Assembly: GCA_039105265.1 (NCBI GenBank)
Contig: JAPFFF010000002.1
Coordinates: 4,774,001-4,838,000 of the forward strand
DNA length: 64,000 nucleotides
Source: Tritrichomonas musculus
Taxonomy: Eukaryota; Parabasalia; Tritrichomonadida; Tritrichomonadidae
Reading direction: 5' to 3'
The notes beneath the pieces were generated by a model. It did no database searches and had not been told where the DNA came from. It saw only the letters and a list, made by a program, of their open reading frames with translations. Within the stretch, counting starts at the first letter, position 1; the number at the start of each line of letters is the position of its first letter. Made by a program: the position numbers and the translations under genes. Positions 9,232-17,149 of the stretch are shown piece by piece.

Positions 9232-12200
9232 ACCTAAGAGTACGTGCAAATTTGGGTAGGTTGGTTTGTTGAAATGTCTTTGACTTCCTGAATGCATTCG
9301 AACCATCCAACAAATCAAATGTCATGCTTTCTCCTTCATGCATTCTTTCAAAAAGCTCTTCAACTGAGATATCCATCCTTTTGCACTTGTTGAGAATAAC
9401 TTGTTTTGGAATTCCTTTGAGTCTAATATGATATCCTTCATTTCCTTGTTCATCAACCAAGATATCGAGGTAGCTCTTTTTACCAAGTGCAATGAGTTTT
9501 CTTGAGTGTATTTCTCCCTGACTACCTTCGAACTCATCAAAGTCATTATGAAACTGACACATATTTTTTCCAATAAGAGGTTGATGATACTTGAACTGGA
9601 ATAAGTCAGCTATCCTTGGTACATCTTTTTCAAGTACATGCATACTATCAGTATCTTGATAAAAGATAGGTATACCTGCTTGCTCAGCTGTAGCCATAAC
9701 CCTGTTCATTAAGTGCTTACTCCAAGAGAGAACGCTTGCACCAAATTGAGGTAGGTTGAAATGGTCATTAATTGGTTTCAACTTCTTGACATAGCACTTA
9801 TCAATATTAGCATCTTCAACAACCTCCTTGATAAAGTTGTAGTTCCTCCAGAGGTACTTGTATAGTTGGCTTTTTGGTACTGTCTTGGTTTCAGTCTTTG
9901 TTGCTTTCAATATTGACTTGCCATATATGGAGTTGAGGAGGAGCTTTATTGTTTGTTCAAGAGGGTTCTTTTGCTTTTTATAACTTGCCCTGAGATTAAA
10001 GAGCTTCTCAATGAACTCATTGATTTTCTTGTTAAATCCTTCATCAAAGTAATAGCCACGTATTAACTCATATTCAACATCATAAAATTCGAACAAGTCC
10101 ATGAGACCTACTTTATCGATATAATAATGGTCAACAAGGAAATTGCCGAATATTTTACTACCTGCTTCATTCCTTGTAAATACTTGTCCAAATTTATATG
10201 GCTCTTTTGATTTACATTCGAGTTTCTTGATGTTGACTTCGATAAAGAATGTATCATATTGCATAAGTTGTTCATGTGTTGTACCTTGTGATATTACTTT
10301 AGGTCTTCCTAATGGTATACCATCCATAACATACATTGCAGATGGATATAAGCTAACTGCATCAAAGTCTTGTATCTTTCCTTCGATGTATTGCTTTTCA
10401 TTACCTGCTGTCATTGTTCTTCCACCAGAGACACATCGTTGTATGAAGTCTTGACACTTACCTGATAGTTCATAACATCCATCAAAGCAACCATATTTCT
10501 TGGCAAAGCAGTATCCAATAGCACTTATAGATATAAAATCATGAACACCATACATATCTGTCTTTGTCTCTTTAAAGACTGCTTTCAGGTCTTCATTAAA
10601 TTTTTCCATTCCCTTCATCAAAACAATACAGTCCTTGAAACAATAGAAGATGGCATATTTAATGATGTCGATTTTGCCATCATTATAGCAATTTGCGATT
10701 TTTGCATTTTCGATAATCTGCTTGCAGTTTGCATCAAGTTGTGCTTTCGATAACTTATCTGCATTTTCATCGATGTATTGCTGTTGGAACTCAGTAGCAT
10801 CAACAATTCTTCTTTGAATGTTCTCTTGTGTATATAGCTTATATGCCATGACTTCCTTGTGAACATTGAGGTTGAACATTGTAGCAAATTTACTTAATGC
10901 TTGAGGTATTATACTATATGAGTTCCTGAATGTTAATCGCTTTTTGACTTTCCTTGTACCTTCTTCGAATAATGTCATGATGATTTGCAACACAGTTCCA
11001 CTTCGTTCTGTTATCTGTGTATCCCATCCAGGTGTGTTAATGAAAAAACATGCATCATACTTGAGGTTATGAAAATATGTTAATGAGCCACTCCATAAAT
11101 AATTCAAGAGCTTCTGTCCACAATCTTCACCTTGAATAGATATTTTATGTATGTTGGCTCCATCTCGAAAGATCGTACAATTGAGATATGGTATATGTGG
11201 ACTGACTGTCGAGTTTGTTTCGAAGTCGCTATAATAAATCCTTGACCATGTATTTTGTTTCTTTTTATTATTCTCAATGAGTCTTGTACTATGTTCTGCA
11301 TTATATTCGAGACTTACATAGTCATTAACATGTTCATATTCAGTTGTGTTGATAATATCCATTTCGCATGCTTTGATTTCTTCAAATAGATGTAACTCAA
11401 ACATCTTTTGGAAAAAGGTTATTGGTTTGATTCCTTCATGTTTATAGTCTTTGACAGTCTTTCCATTTTTCTCCAATCTTGCTATCATACATCTTTTGTC
11501 AAAAGGCATATATGCAAATGTTCTATCAAGTTCTTCATAGTGTTGAAGGTAGAATAATGTACAAGGTATTTTCCTGTTGAGCATATAATGGTCTTTGAAC
11601 AATATCAGGTTAACTTCTCTTTTAAAATCAACAGACCATTTTTTCTTTCTGGTGTTGATTCTTGTTTCATACTTGTATTTATCAGGTTGTTCAACAATTC
11701 TAATGATACTAAAATTGCACTTGAACTTTTTAGCTACTTCTTCTATCTTGTTATTGGGTATGGCTCTTGTTTGAACAAAAAATCGTAAGTCATCTATTTC
11801 ATCATCAGTGAACACACCTGATTGTATACAAGCATATACAAAACAATTATCTCTGTAGTTCTCTTTCCTTACCTCATGAAAGATTTGGTATGTAGATAAG
11901 TCTATAGGTGATAGATTGATGTATGGGAAAAAACTACCTTCTGGTGTATTTCGATAGTCTTCATCAATTTCGACTTCATCATCATAGATTTCATGAGTAT
12001 CCATATCTTGCATCTTGGTTCTAAAATGAACACCATCATTTGTTTTGTTCATGTCAATAAATTGTACCTCATATCGAACTGGAATGAACATGTTTGAGAT
12101 ATATGGATTAGTGTCTGATTGGTCTTCACTTAAATCAAGTTCTCCTGTTATATGACCTAATGTACTTTCGATGTTGTGCTTATCACTGAGTGTGAAGTAC

Positions 12201-12499
12201 TTATAAGTTCCATCAAGTGCAATTGCTTTAACAATAGGTCTTCCAACATTTTTCTTTTTATGTATCTGTCGTAGTGCTTCCGTAAATGCGTACCTCTTAT
12301 CTTCATCTTGATTGATGTCTGTAGCAAAACCAATACCTTGTCCTGCAGGAATCATGAGCTTCCTCATTTCTTCTTTAAATTTGTCTTTCTTTTGGTATTG
12401 TTTTGCACGTCGATTATATTCACGACGAAACTGTGATTTTGTATCAGCATAGACATCTCCAATAGCATCTAAAAAATTATCTTCAATGTCCTTGTTCAT
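9224..12499 (-). CDS. polB: Protein-primed family B DNA polymerase with OTU-like N-terminal domain
   Basis: Replicative polymerase of the Maverick, 1091 residues from the ATG at 12499. An upstream in-frame ATG at 12541 would put the promoter box inside the gene. Visible motifs: exonuclease I YYSDFETNS (about 420-428), motif A DFDAVSLYPSAM (about 710), motif B LLLNSIYGKS, motif C YQDTDSMHV (about 947), and a C-terminal KKSYLD segment. Ahead of the exonuclease there is a domain with DNCFVYAC (Cys 219) and FKDHYML (His 304), which looks like an OTU-type cysteine protease core; this is an inference from the C/H pattern. The gene ends 8 bases inside the convergent minor-virion gene. The family replicates linear DNA from a terminal protein. 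Confidence 0.95.
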   Translation of the reverse strand: MNKDIEDNFLDAIGDVYADTKSQFRREYNRRAKQYQKKDKFKEEMRKLMIPAGQGIGFATDINQDEDKRYAFTEALRQIHKKKNVGRPIVKAIALDGTYKYFTLSDKHNIESTLGHITGELDLSEDQSDTNPYISNMFIPVRYEVQFIDMNKTNDGVHFRTKMQDMDTHEIYDDEVEIDEDYRNTPEGSFFPYINLSPIDLSTYQIFHEVRKENYRDNCFVYACIQSGVFTDDEIDDLRFFVQTRAIPNNKIEEVAKKFKCNFSIIRIVEQPDKYKYETRINTRKKKWSVDFKREVNLILFKDHYMLNRKIPCTLFYLQHYEELDRTFAYMPFDKRCMIARLEKNGKTVKDYKHEGIKPITFFQKMFELHLFEEIKACEMDIINTTEYEHVNDYVSLEYNAEHSTRLIENNKKKQNTWSRIYYSDFETNSTVSPHIPYLNCTIFRDGANIHKISIQGEDCGQKLLNYLWSGSLTYFHNLKYDACFFINTPGWDTQITERSGTVLQIIMTLFEEGTRKVKKRLTFRNSYSIIPQALSKFATMFNLNVHKEVMAYKLYTQENIQRRIVDATEFQQQYIDENADKLSKAQLDANCKQIIENAKIANCYNDGKIDIIKYAIFYCFKDCIVLMKGMEKFNEDLKAVFKETKTDMYGVHDFISISAIGYCFAKKYGCFDGCYELSGKCQDFIQRCVSGGRTMTAGNEKQYIEGKIQDFDAVSLYPSAMYVMDGIPLGRPKVISQGTTHEQLMQYDTFFIEVNIKKLECKSKEPYKFGQVFTRNEAGSKIFGNFLVDHYYIDKVGLMDLFEFYDVEYELIRGYYFDEGFNKKINEFIEKLFNLRASYKKQKNPLEQTIKLLLNSIYGKSILKATKTETKTVPKSQLYKYLWRNYNFIKEVVEDANIDKCYVKKLKPINDHFNLPQFGASVLSWSKHLMNRVMATAEQAGIPIFYQDTDSMHVLEKDVPRIADLFQFKYHQPLIGKNMCQFHNDFDEFEGSQGEIHSRKLIALGKKSYLDILVDEQGNEGYHIRLKGIPKQVILNKCKRMDISVEELFERMHEGESMTFDLLDGSNAFRKSKTFQQTNLPKFARTLRFT

Positions 12500-12505
12500 G
12501 TTTAA

Positions 12506-12523
12506 CCTAAAATAAAAGTGAAA
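12506..12523 (-). promoter_or_regulatory. Initiator-like box of the polymerase gene
   Basis: On the minus strand this reads TTTCACTTTTATTTTAGG, ending 7 bases before the chosen ATG. It contains the trichomonad Inr consensus TCAYTW. Nearly the same string, TTTCATTTTTATTTT, precedes the 100-residue gene at 25253, and related forms precede genes at 14001, 14192 and 24635. Confidence 0.55.
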
Positions 12524-12582
12524 CGATAAAAATAAAAACAAAGAAAAAGTTAAAAAAATTATTTTTTTAGTTATGACCTATC

Positions 12583-14001
12583 TTATTGGGGGTAATCATC
12601 ATCATCAACGACATTATCATCGAGATGTGGAAAATGATATTGGAACTCATTTCCTTTCACCTTCGATTCAGAGTTCCGTTGAATTTCGTTCTTCTCCATT
12701 GATTCACCCCATTGCCTCATGGCTTTCAGCACTTGCTTCGGTGATTGCTTCCTTCCACTTCTCTCGAAGCTGCATGCTTTGTCCAACTTCTCTTTCTCTT
12801 CTTGTGATAAGTATTGTCGAAGATGATAAACGCAATTGGACAACTTCCATCCATAGGACTTGAACACGCTTATCTGATCTGGTGCTTTTTTCTTGTCATA
12901 TGATTCAACAGCTTCCAACATGTTTCGAAGATAATCAGCTTCTTTCATCATCAAGTTCGATCTTGCCAACTTTTCAGCAAATGCATCATCTGTTGGAGGA
13001 CCAGCTTGTTGAGCATTTTTGAGATCTGACACGTCCTTCTTTAGATCGTGAATTTTGTTAATGTACTTCGCCACCTTTTTTGGAGCAAGTTCCAATTTCA
13101 TCAGCTCGAGTGCGTATTCGTCGTTATTATCAATGTCTTTCCTGAGTTCTTCAGCATTGTGATTGATGTCTTCAATGTGAAATTCTACACCAGTCATTTT
13201 CTCCTCCAACTTCGTTAATCGTTCTTTCAAGTTTTCATTTTCTTCTATTAATCGTTCCATTTCATCTCGAAAGTCGAATGGCCTAACATTATCCTCCTTA
13301 TAATCACTATTGGATTTCATATCATGAACACTTTTCGGTGGCTTATATGGTTCTCTGTGAACTGGTTCTTGTTCTTGTTCATGATCAACTTCTTCTTCTT
13401 CTCCTTCTATCTTTGTTTCTTCTTTTGGATTGGAACCGAGTTTTTGATTCTCGACAAATGCAGATGGTCTAGCGAGAACTCTTGGAGGTGGTGGTATTTG
13501 TTGATTAGAAGGAGGTGGAGGAGGTGGAGGAACTTGTATTATATTATATGAGCGAGGTGGTGGAAAGACTTTATTGGAAATTGGAACATATGGAACATAT
13601 GGATTCTTCCTTCTTGCATCGTCTTCTTGCTTCAATCTTGCTAATGCTTCTTCTTCTTGCTTCTTCTTCCTTCTTGCTTCTTCTTCTTGCTGCTTCTTCA
13701 ATCTAGCTGCTTCTTCTTCTTCTTGCTGCTTCTTCAATCTTGCTGCTTCTTCTTCTTCTTGCTTCTTCTTCAATCTAGCTGCTTCTTCTTCTTGCTGCTT
13801 CTTCTTTAATCTAGCTGCTGCTTCTTCTTGCTGCTTCATGATGAACTGTCTCATGGATTCGAGTTGTTCTGGGGTCATGTTCTTGATCCAATCTTCTGTG
13901 GGTGGAGCTGATGGCGGATCTGATGGTGGAGCTTGTTGACCCGATTGCTCGATCGAGTCAAATAGACTAACATCGCTGTCTGAGCTGTAGTTGTATGACA
14001 T
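12583..14001 (-). CDS. Repeat-rich coiled-coil and proline-rich protein, 472 residues
   Basis: I do not recognise the family. The N-terminus is acidic and Ser-rich. Residues of about 50-130 are tandem copies of an EEEAARLKKKQQ-type unit predicted to form a long charged helix. Then follow proline-rich stretches (PPPPPPP and PPPPR), an acidic region, a leucine-heptad coiled coil (about 250-330), and a helical C-terminal domain ending in an acidic DDNVVDDDDYPQ tail. No catalytic motif is visible. The simple repeats create long open frames on the opposite strand that are only shadows. In this position, beside the polymerase, a structural or DNA-organising role is possible but unproven. Confidence 0.85.
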   Translation of the reverse strand: MSYNYSSDSDVSLFDSIEQSGQQAPPSDPPSAPPTEDWIKNMTPEQLESMRQFIMKQQEEAAARLKKKQQEEEAARLKKKQEEEEAARLKKQQEEEEAARLKKQQEEEARRKKKQEEEALARLKQEDDARRKNPYVPYVPISNKVFPPPRSYNIIQVPPPPPPPSNQQIPPPPRVLARPSAFVENQKLGSNPKEETKIEGEEEEVDHEQEQEPVHREPYKPPKSVHDMKSNSDYKEDNVRPFDFRDEMERLIEENENLKERLTKLEEKMTGVEFHIEDINHNAEELRKDIDNNDEYALELMKLELAPKKVAKYINKIHDLKKDVSDLKNAQQAGPPTDDAFAEKLARSNLMMKEADYLRNMLEAVESYDKKKAPDQISVFKSYGWKLSNCVYHLRQYLSQEEKEKLDKACSFERSGRKQSPKQVLKAMRQWGESMEKNEIQRNSESKVKGNEFQYHFPHLDDNVVDDDDYPQ

Positions 14002-14005
14002 ACAA

Positions 14006-14019
14006 GTATAAAAATGATC
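14006..14019 (-). promoter_or_regulatory. Initiator-like box of the coiled-coil gene
   Basis: On the minus strand it reads GATCATTTTTATAC, placed 4 bases before the ATG at 14001. It fits the TCAYTTTTATTTT-type box shared with other genes of the element. Confidence 0.45.
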
Positions 14020-14173
14020 TATTTTCTAGTTGATATCACTAAATTTTAAATTTCGTAGAAAAACTCGAAGGTAGATATTTTTCTTTGAAAAAGTTAAATA
14101 CACTATAAAAATTCAAAAATTGAATTAAAAAAAATAAAATATATTGAAATTTTAAAAAAATATATTTATTAAT

Positions 14174-14190
14174 ATCACTATTATTTTATT
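14174..14190 (+). promoter_or_regulatory. Initiator-like box of the 141-residue gene
   Basis: ATCACTATTATTTTATT ends one base before the ATG at 14192. It has the Inr core TCACTA and the following T-rich TATTTTATT seen upstream of other genes of this element. Confidence 0.45.
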
Positions 14191-14191
14191 A

Positions 14192-14617
14192 ATGATGAAT
14201 GAAGAAGAAGATAAAATAGAAGATATTTTACAAAAACAAACACCTCCTAAAGATCATGATTCATTCGACTACAAAATTAATATAAACATGTCGAAAAAAA
14301 TATCTCAACTAAAAGTTGAAGATGATACATCAAATTTAAGAACGATGTGTGAAAATTATGCTCATGCTCTTGAAAATGATGCACATCGACTTCGAGCAAA
14401 ACAAAAAAAGAGGTATGATGAATGGTTTGACAACCTCGAGAAAGATTGTTATCCTGCAAGAGACATTGTTAACTTGTACAACATGTTCTTTGGTCATGAA
14501 CTATCTATTACTCGACTTGGTTTCGGGCATCTCGATGGAACAAAGAGACACTTTACACATAAGAAAGTGAAAAGAAACAAGAAGTTCATCACAATGTACT
14601 ACAAGAAAAATGAATAA
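14192..14617 (+). CDS. Small charged Maverick protein, 141 residues
   Basis: No family recognised. The first 45 residues are acidic and probably disordered (MMNEEEDKIEDI...). The rest is helical with many Lys and Arg residues, including RLRAKQKKRYDEWFDNLE, and it ends in a strongly basic stretch (HFTHKKVKRNKKF). The basic end suggests nucleic acid contact. It is transcribed divergently from the coiled-coil gene, with about 190 bases of AT-rich DNA between the two starts. It converges on the basic 96-residue gene across a 19-bp tandem repeat array. Confidence 0.7.
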   Translation: MMNEEEDKIEDILQKQTPPKDHDSFDYKININMSKKISQLKVEDDTSNLRTMCENYAHALENDAHRLRAKQKKRYDEWFDNLEKDCYPARDIVNLYNMFFGHELSITRLGFGHLDGTKRHFTHKKVKRNKKFITMYYKKNE

Positions 14618-14660
14618 CTAAAAAAAAAAAAGTTTTTCCTCATTTTTTTTTAACTACATG

Positions 14661-14907
14661 TTTTTCCTCATAAGCTACCTTTTTCCTCATAAGCTACCTT
14701 TTTCCTCATAAGCTACCTTTTTCCTCATAAGCTACCTTTTTCCTCATAAGCTACCTTTTTCCTCATAAGCTACCTTTTTCCTCATAAGCTACCTTTTTCC
14801 TCATAAGCTACCTTTTTCCTCATAAGCTACCTTTTTCCTCATAAGCTACCTTTTTCCTCATAAGCTACCTTTTTCCTCATAAGCTACCTTTTTCCTCATA
14901 AGCTACC
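14661..14907. repeat. Tandem array: 13 perfect copies of a 19-bp unit
   Basis: The unit is tttttcctcataagctacc, repeated 13 times without visible variation over 247 bases. It lies between two convergent genes. Its last copies run into the 3' end of the minus-strand basic gene and supply that gene's last codons (VAYEEKGSL) and stop. There are no spacers, so it is a minisatellite and not a CRISPR array. Confidence 0.97.
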
Positions 14908-15167
14908 TTTTTGCTTTCATACGACATTATTTTTTCCTTCATACTTTGTACTTCTCTTTTCTTTCTTTCACGATATGCCTTTTGCTGTTGTTTACGTGCT
15001 TCATTTCGTTCTTCAACTGTTGCATACTTTTGCTTTCTACCACGTTTTTCTGTTGTTTCAGTTTTTGCAGTATCAATATTTTTGAGGTTGTTGTTACTCT
15101 TGGACTTCTTCAACTTCTTGATGATAGCTGTTTCCTTGAACTCACCCAAATCTAAATTTTGGCTCAT
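14877..15167 (-). CDS. Small basic bZIP-like or AT-hook-like protein, 96 residues
   Basis: I take the ATG at 15167 (MSQNLDLGEF); the frame is open further upstream to 15302, but that would cross the start region of the divergent gene at 15244. The middle holds KRGRKQKYATVEERNEARKQ followed by QQKAYRERKKREVQ: an AT-hook-like RGRK core and a basic helix that leads into heptad-like residues. Such RGR-K-Y-x-T-x-EE-x-xEARRxQ proteins occur in several virus-like elements; DNA binding is a reasonable inference. The C-terminus is encoded by the 19-bp tandem array. Confidence 0.7.
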   Translation of the reverse strand: MSQNLDLGEFKETAIIKKLKKSKSNNNLKNIDTAKTETTEKRGRKQKYATVEERNEARKQQQKAYRERKKREVQSMKEKIMSYESKKVAYEEKGSL

Positions 15168-15243
15168 GATTTCATTCGAGAAAAAAAATTGAATTATTTT
15201 TGAAAATTGAATATTCGCAAACAAAATCACTTCATTTTTTAAA

Positions 15244-15615
15244 ATGTCGCGTTCTGGAAATGACTTCAAAGAATTCCAAAAACAGCAAAAGCTAGCTATC
15301 AAAAATGCTCATGTTGAAATAGCCAACGCTGTTAAAGAGGTGATGTTTCTGTTCAACCAAAAAATAATAAACTCGACATCATCTAATGTCTGCACCATCT
15401 ATGACCCTTTGATACAAGCAAACATGAACAAGATTGCTGAAGCACTTACTCAAATGAATCTCACTACCTGCGAGGTTTTTCATAAAAAGATTCCTCAATC
15501 TCCAACACCAAAATCTATTGGCTTTCACGTGCCTATAGTGCCTGACTCGCAAGAGACACAAGAAGAAGATGATGAAGATGAACAAGAAGCTTCATCTCCA
15601 AAAGACAAGGAGTAA
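15244..15615 (+). CDS. Small helical protein with acidic tail, 123 residues
   Basis: Unknown family. The N-terminal 90 residues look helical (FKEFQKQQKLAIKNAHVEIA, then a second helix through MNKIAEALTQM). A proline-rich segment and a very acidic C-terminus (TQEEDDEDEQEASSPKDKE) follow. An Inr-like AATCACTTCATTTT ends 5 bases before the ATG. It is divergent from the basic 96-residue gene, with 76 bases between starts, so the two may share a control region. Confidence 0.7.
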   Translation: MSRSGNDFKEFQKQQKLAIKNAHVEIANAVKEVMFLFNQKIINSTSSNVCTIYDPLIQANMNKIAEALTQMNLTTCEVFHKKIPQSPTPKSIGFHVPIVPDSQETQEEDDEDEQEASSPKDKE

Positions 15616-15668
15616 GAGTAAAAAAATAATTACTTCTAATTTTAAGTTTTTTTTATATATGTCTTTTT

Positions 15669-16193
15669 TTATACTATGCAATATTTTAAGCATACATGAT
15701 AATTATTAACAAGCTCATTATATTCTTTATTATATACTTGTTTCAAGTCAATGACTACCTCTCCATTATCTTTAATAATCTTAATAGCATCTATTTTTCT
15801 TATTGGATTGCTCTTAGTTGCACAACATCCAACATCTTCATTAAGTTGTACTTCAACCTCACTAACATGTAGTATTGCTTTGATGATGTTGCTAAGAGAT
15901 TCAATAGGTACTATGATGCATTTCTTTGATATAATGTTAGCTAGTAGTGCTTTGTCTTGATTAAGTAGTATTTGTGCATATGCTTCAAGTATAACATTAC
16001 GTACATCTGGTTCAACTTCAACAGGTTCAGTTTGCACTCCAATGTCTCTTGTAATAACAATGTCTTCCTTGCCATCATCTCTCTTATTAATAATAATGTT
16101 GTTGTTGATGTTTGATGTAGATGATGCAGCTGCTGATGGTTCTAAAGATACATTTGCTTGAACTCCATTGGTTGTACCCCTCTTCTTAATCAT
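15669..16193 (-). CDS. Unknown Maverick protein with LC8-like motif, 174 residues
   Basis: Unrecognised. The first 50 residues are low complexity (Ser, Ala, Asn, Ile) and probably disordered; they end in TRDIGVQTEP (GVQTE at 52-56), a close match to a dynein light chain LC8-binding motif. After it comes a compact helical domain of about 110 residues with several cysteines (NEDVGCCATKSNP and CLKYCIV). It is the last gene of the tight minus-strand block that starts at the protease, and is 21 bases downstream of the next gene. Confidence 0.75.
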   Translation of the reverse strand: MIKKRGTTNGVQANVSLEPSAAASSTSNINNNIIINKRDDGKEDIVITRDIGVQTEPVEVEPDVRNVILEAYAQILLNQDKALLANIISKKCIIVPIESLSNIIKAILHVSEVEVQLNEDVGCCATKSNPIRKIDAIKIIKDNGEVVIDLKQVYNKEYNELVNNYHVCLKYCIV

Positions 16194-16214
16194 TTAGGTT
16201 GGGAAAAAATAGGC

Positions 16215-16661
16215 TTAAAGTACTAAGTCTAGCTGTTCTCCAATAAACATGTCAAATGACTCAATTTGATATTTCTGCTTGAGAGCATCGATTTTTGGTT
16301 TATGACTTGTAGGAGCAGCTGCAATGGAGTAGTTGTAGTATTTGATTCCTTGATACTCTTGAGTGGTAGTGTTTCCATTTATGTAGAACTCTTCGAAATC
16401 TTCAGTTATTTTTCTCCTTGAGTTAGGCTTAATAAATATTGAGTCAAGATCAAGTTCTTTGAGCTTATCTGGATAAAATCTGTGGCACTTGTCTTTTACC
16501 TTGATTGAGACATAGAGTACTTTGCCTAAATAACTCCATTCTCCTGTTTTCATTGGGTACTTGTCACAAAGTATCGAGAAATTACATTGTTTAGTATTTG
16601 GAGCACATTTTGCGCGAAGTTCATTGACATAGTCATAGACGTTTCTTGTTGTCATTTTCAT
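16215..16661 (-). CDS. Unknown Maverick protein, 148 residues
   Basis: Starts MKMTTRNVYDY; the second Met (16655) is an equally good start. A small globular alpha/beta protein with alternating hydrophobic residues (WSYLGKVLYVSIKVKD, then FYPDKLKELDLDSIFI) and a C-terminal helix ending in FIGEQLDLVL. No motif or family recognised. It sits between two other short genes in the capsid-side gene block, with spacers of 21 and 24 bases, which suggests coordinated late expression. Confidence 0.7.
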   Translation of the reverse strand: MKMTTRNVYDYVNELRAKCAPNTKQCNFSILCDKYPMKTGEWSYLGKVLYVSIKVKDKCHRFYPDKLKELDLDSIFIKPNSRRKITEDFEEFYINGNTTTQEYQGIKYYNYSIAAAPTSHKPKIDALKQKYQIESFDMFIGEQLDLVL

Positions 16662-16685
16662 CTGGATAAAAAATTCAATAAAAAA

Positions 16686-17120
16686 TTAATATATGTTATT
16701 TTGGGTAAAGATATGTTGGGTAGGTCCATATCGAATATCTTGTTTATTATATTCTCTTGCTCTACCTTGCATTGGTGGTTTCTCAGGCTTCTTAAGATAT
16801 TTTGGTAAGAGAGGTACTGGTCTATCTTTTTCACCTATATGTCGATAAAAACCACCATCTGTAATACTAACAGGAGGTTCACGAACAGGTTTGGTTATAT
16901 GTTCTCGAGTATCTGGAAATCTAACAGGGTCCTCATGTTCAATAATCTGGGTAGGTGGTCGATTAATATATGGGTTGAAGGTTACAGAATAAGTATTAGT
17001 ATTACTGAACACACCAAAATGTTGAAACTCTAAGTCCTTATTTTTCATGGTAGCTTCATTATACATCATACCTTCTCTTCCAACAATCTCAGCATGTGGG
17101 CTTCTATAATCATTCGACAT
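16686..17120 (-). CDS. Proline-rich virion-associated candidate, 144 residues
   Basis: I choose the ATG at 17120 (MSNDYRSPHAEIVG); seven upstream codons run into the neighbouring gene's region. The protein is basic and proline-rich, with PVREPPVSITDGGFYRHIGE and KYLKKPEKPPMQGRAREY, and appears largely extended. Its place immediately downstream of the major capsid gene (29 bases) suggests a capsid-associated role. There is no sequence match I can name. Confidence 0.65.
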   Translation of the reverse strand: MSNDYRSPHAEIVGREGMMYNEATMKNKDLEFQHFGVFSNTNTYSVTFNPYINRPPTQIIEHEDPVRFPDTREHITKPVREPPVSITDGGFYRHIGEKDRPVPLLPKYLKKPEKPPMQGRAREYNKQDIRYGPTQHIFTQNNIY

Positions 17121-17149
17121 TTTCCAAAACATAAAAAACATACTTCTTT

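Noticed and set aside
13574-13939. Plus-strand frame of 121 codons rich in Ser, Cys and Phe
   Set aside because: Shadow of the EEEAARLKKKQ repeats on the other strand.
14661-14907. Possible CRISPR array
   Set aside because: Units are contiguous with no spacers, and the host is a eukaryote; it is a minisatellite.
15168-15302. Upstream extension of the basic 96-residue gene
   Set aside because: It would run across the start and promoter of the divergent gene at 15244 and encodes a hydrophobic, AT-driven leader.
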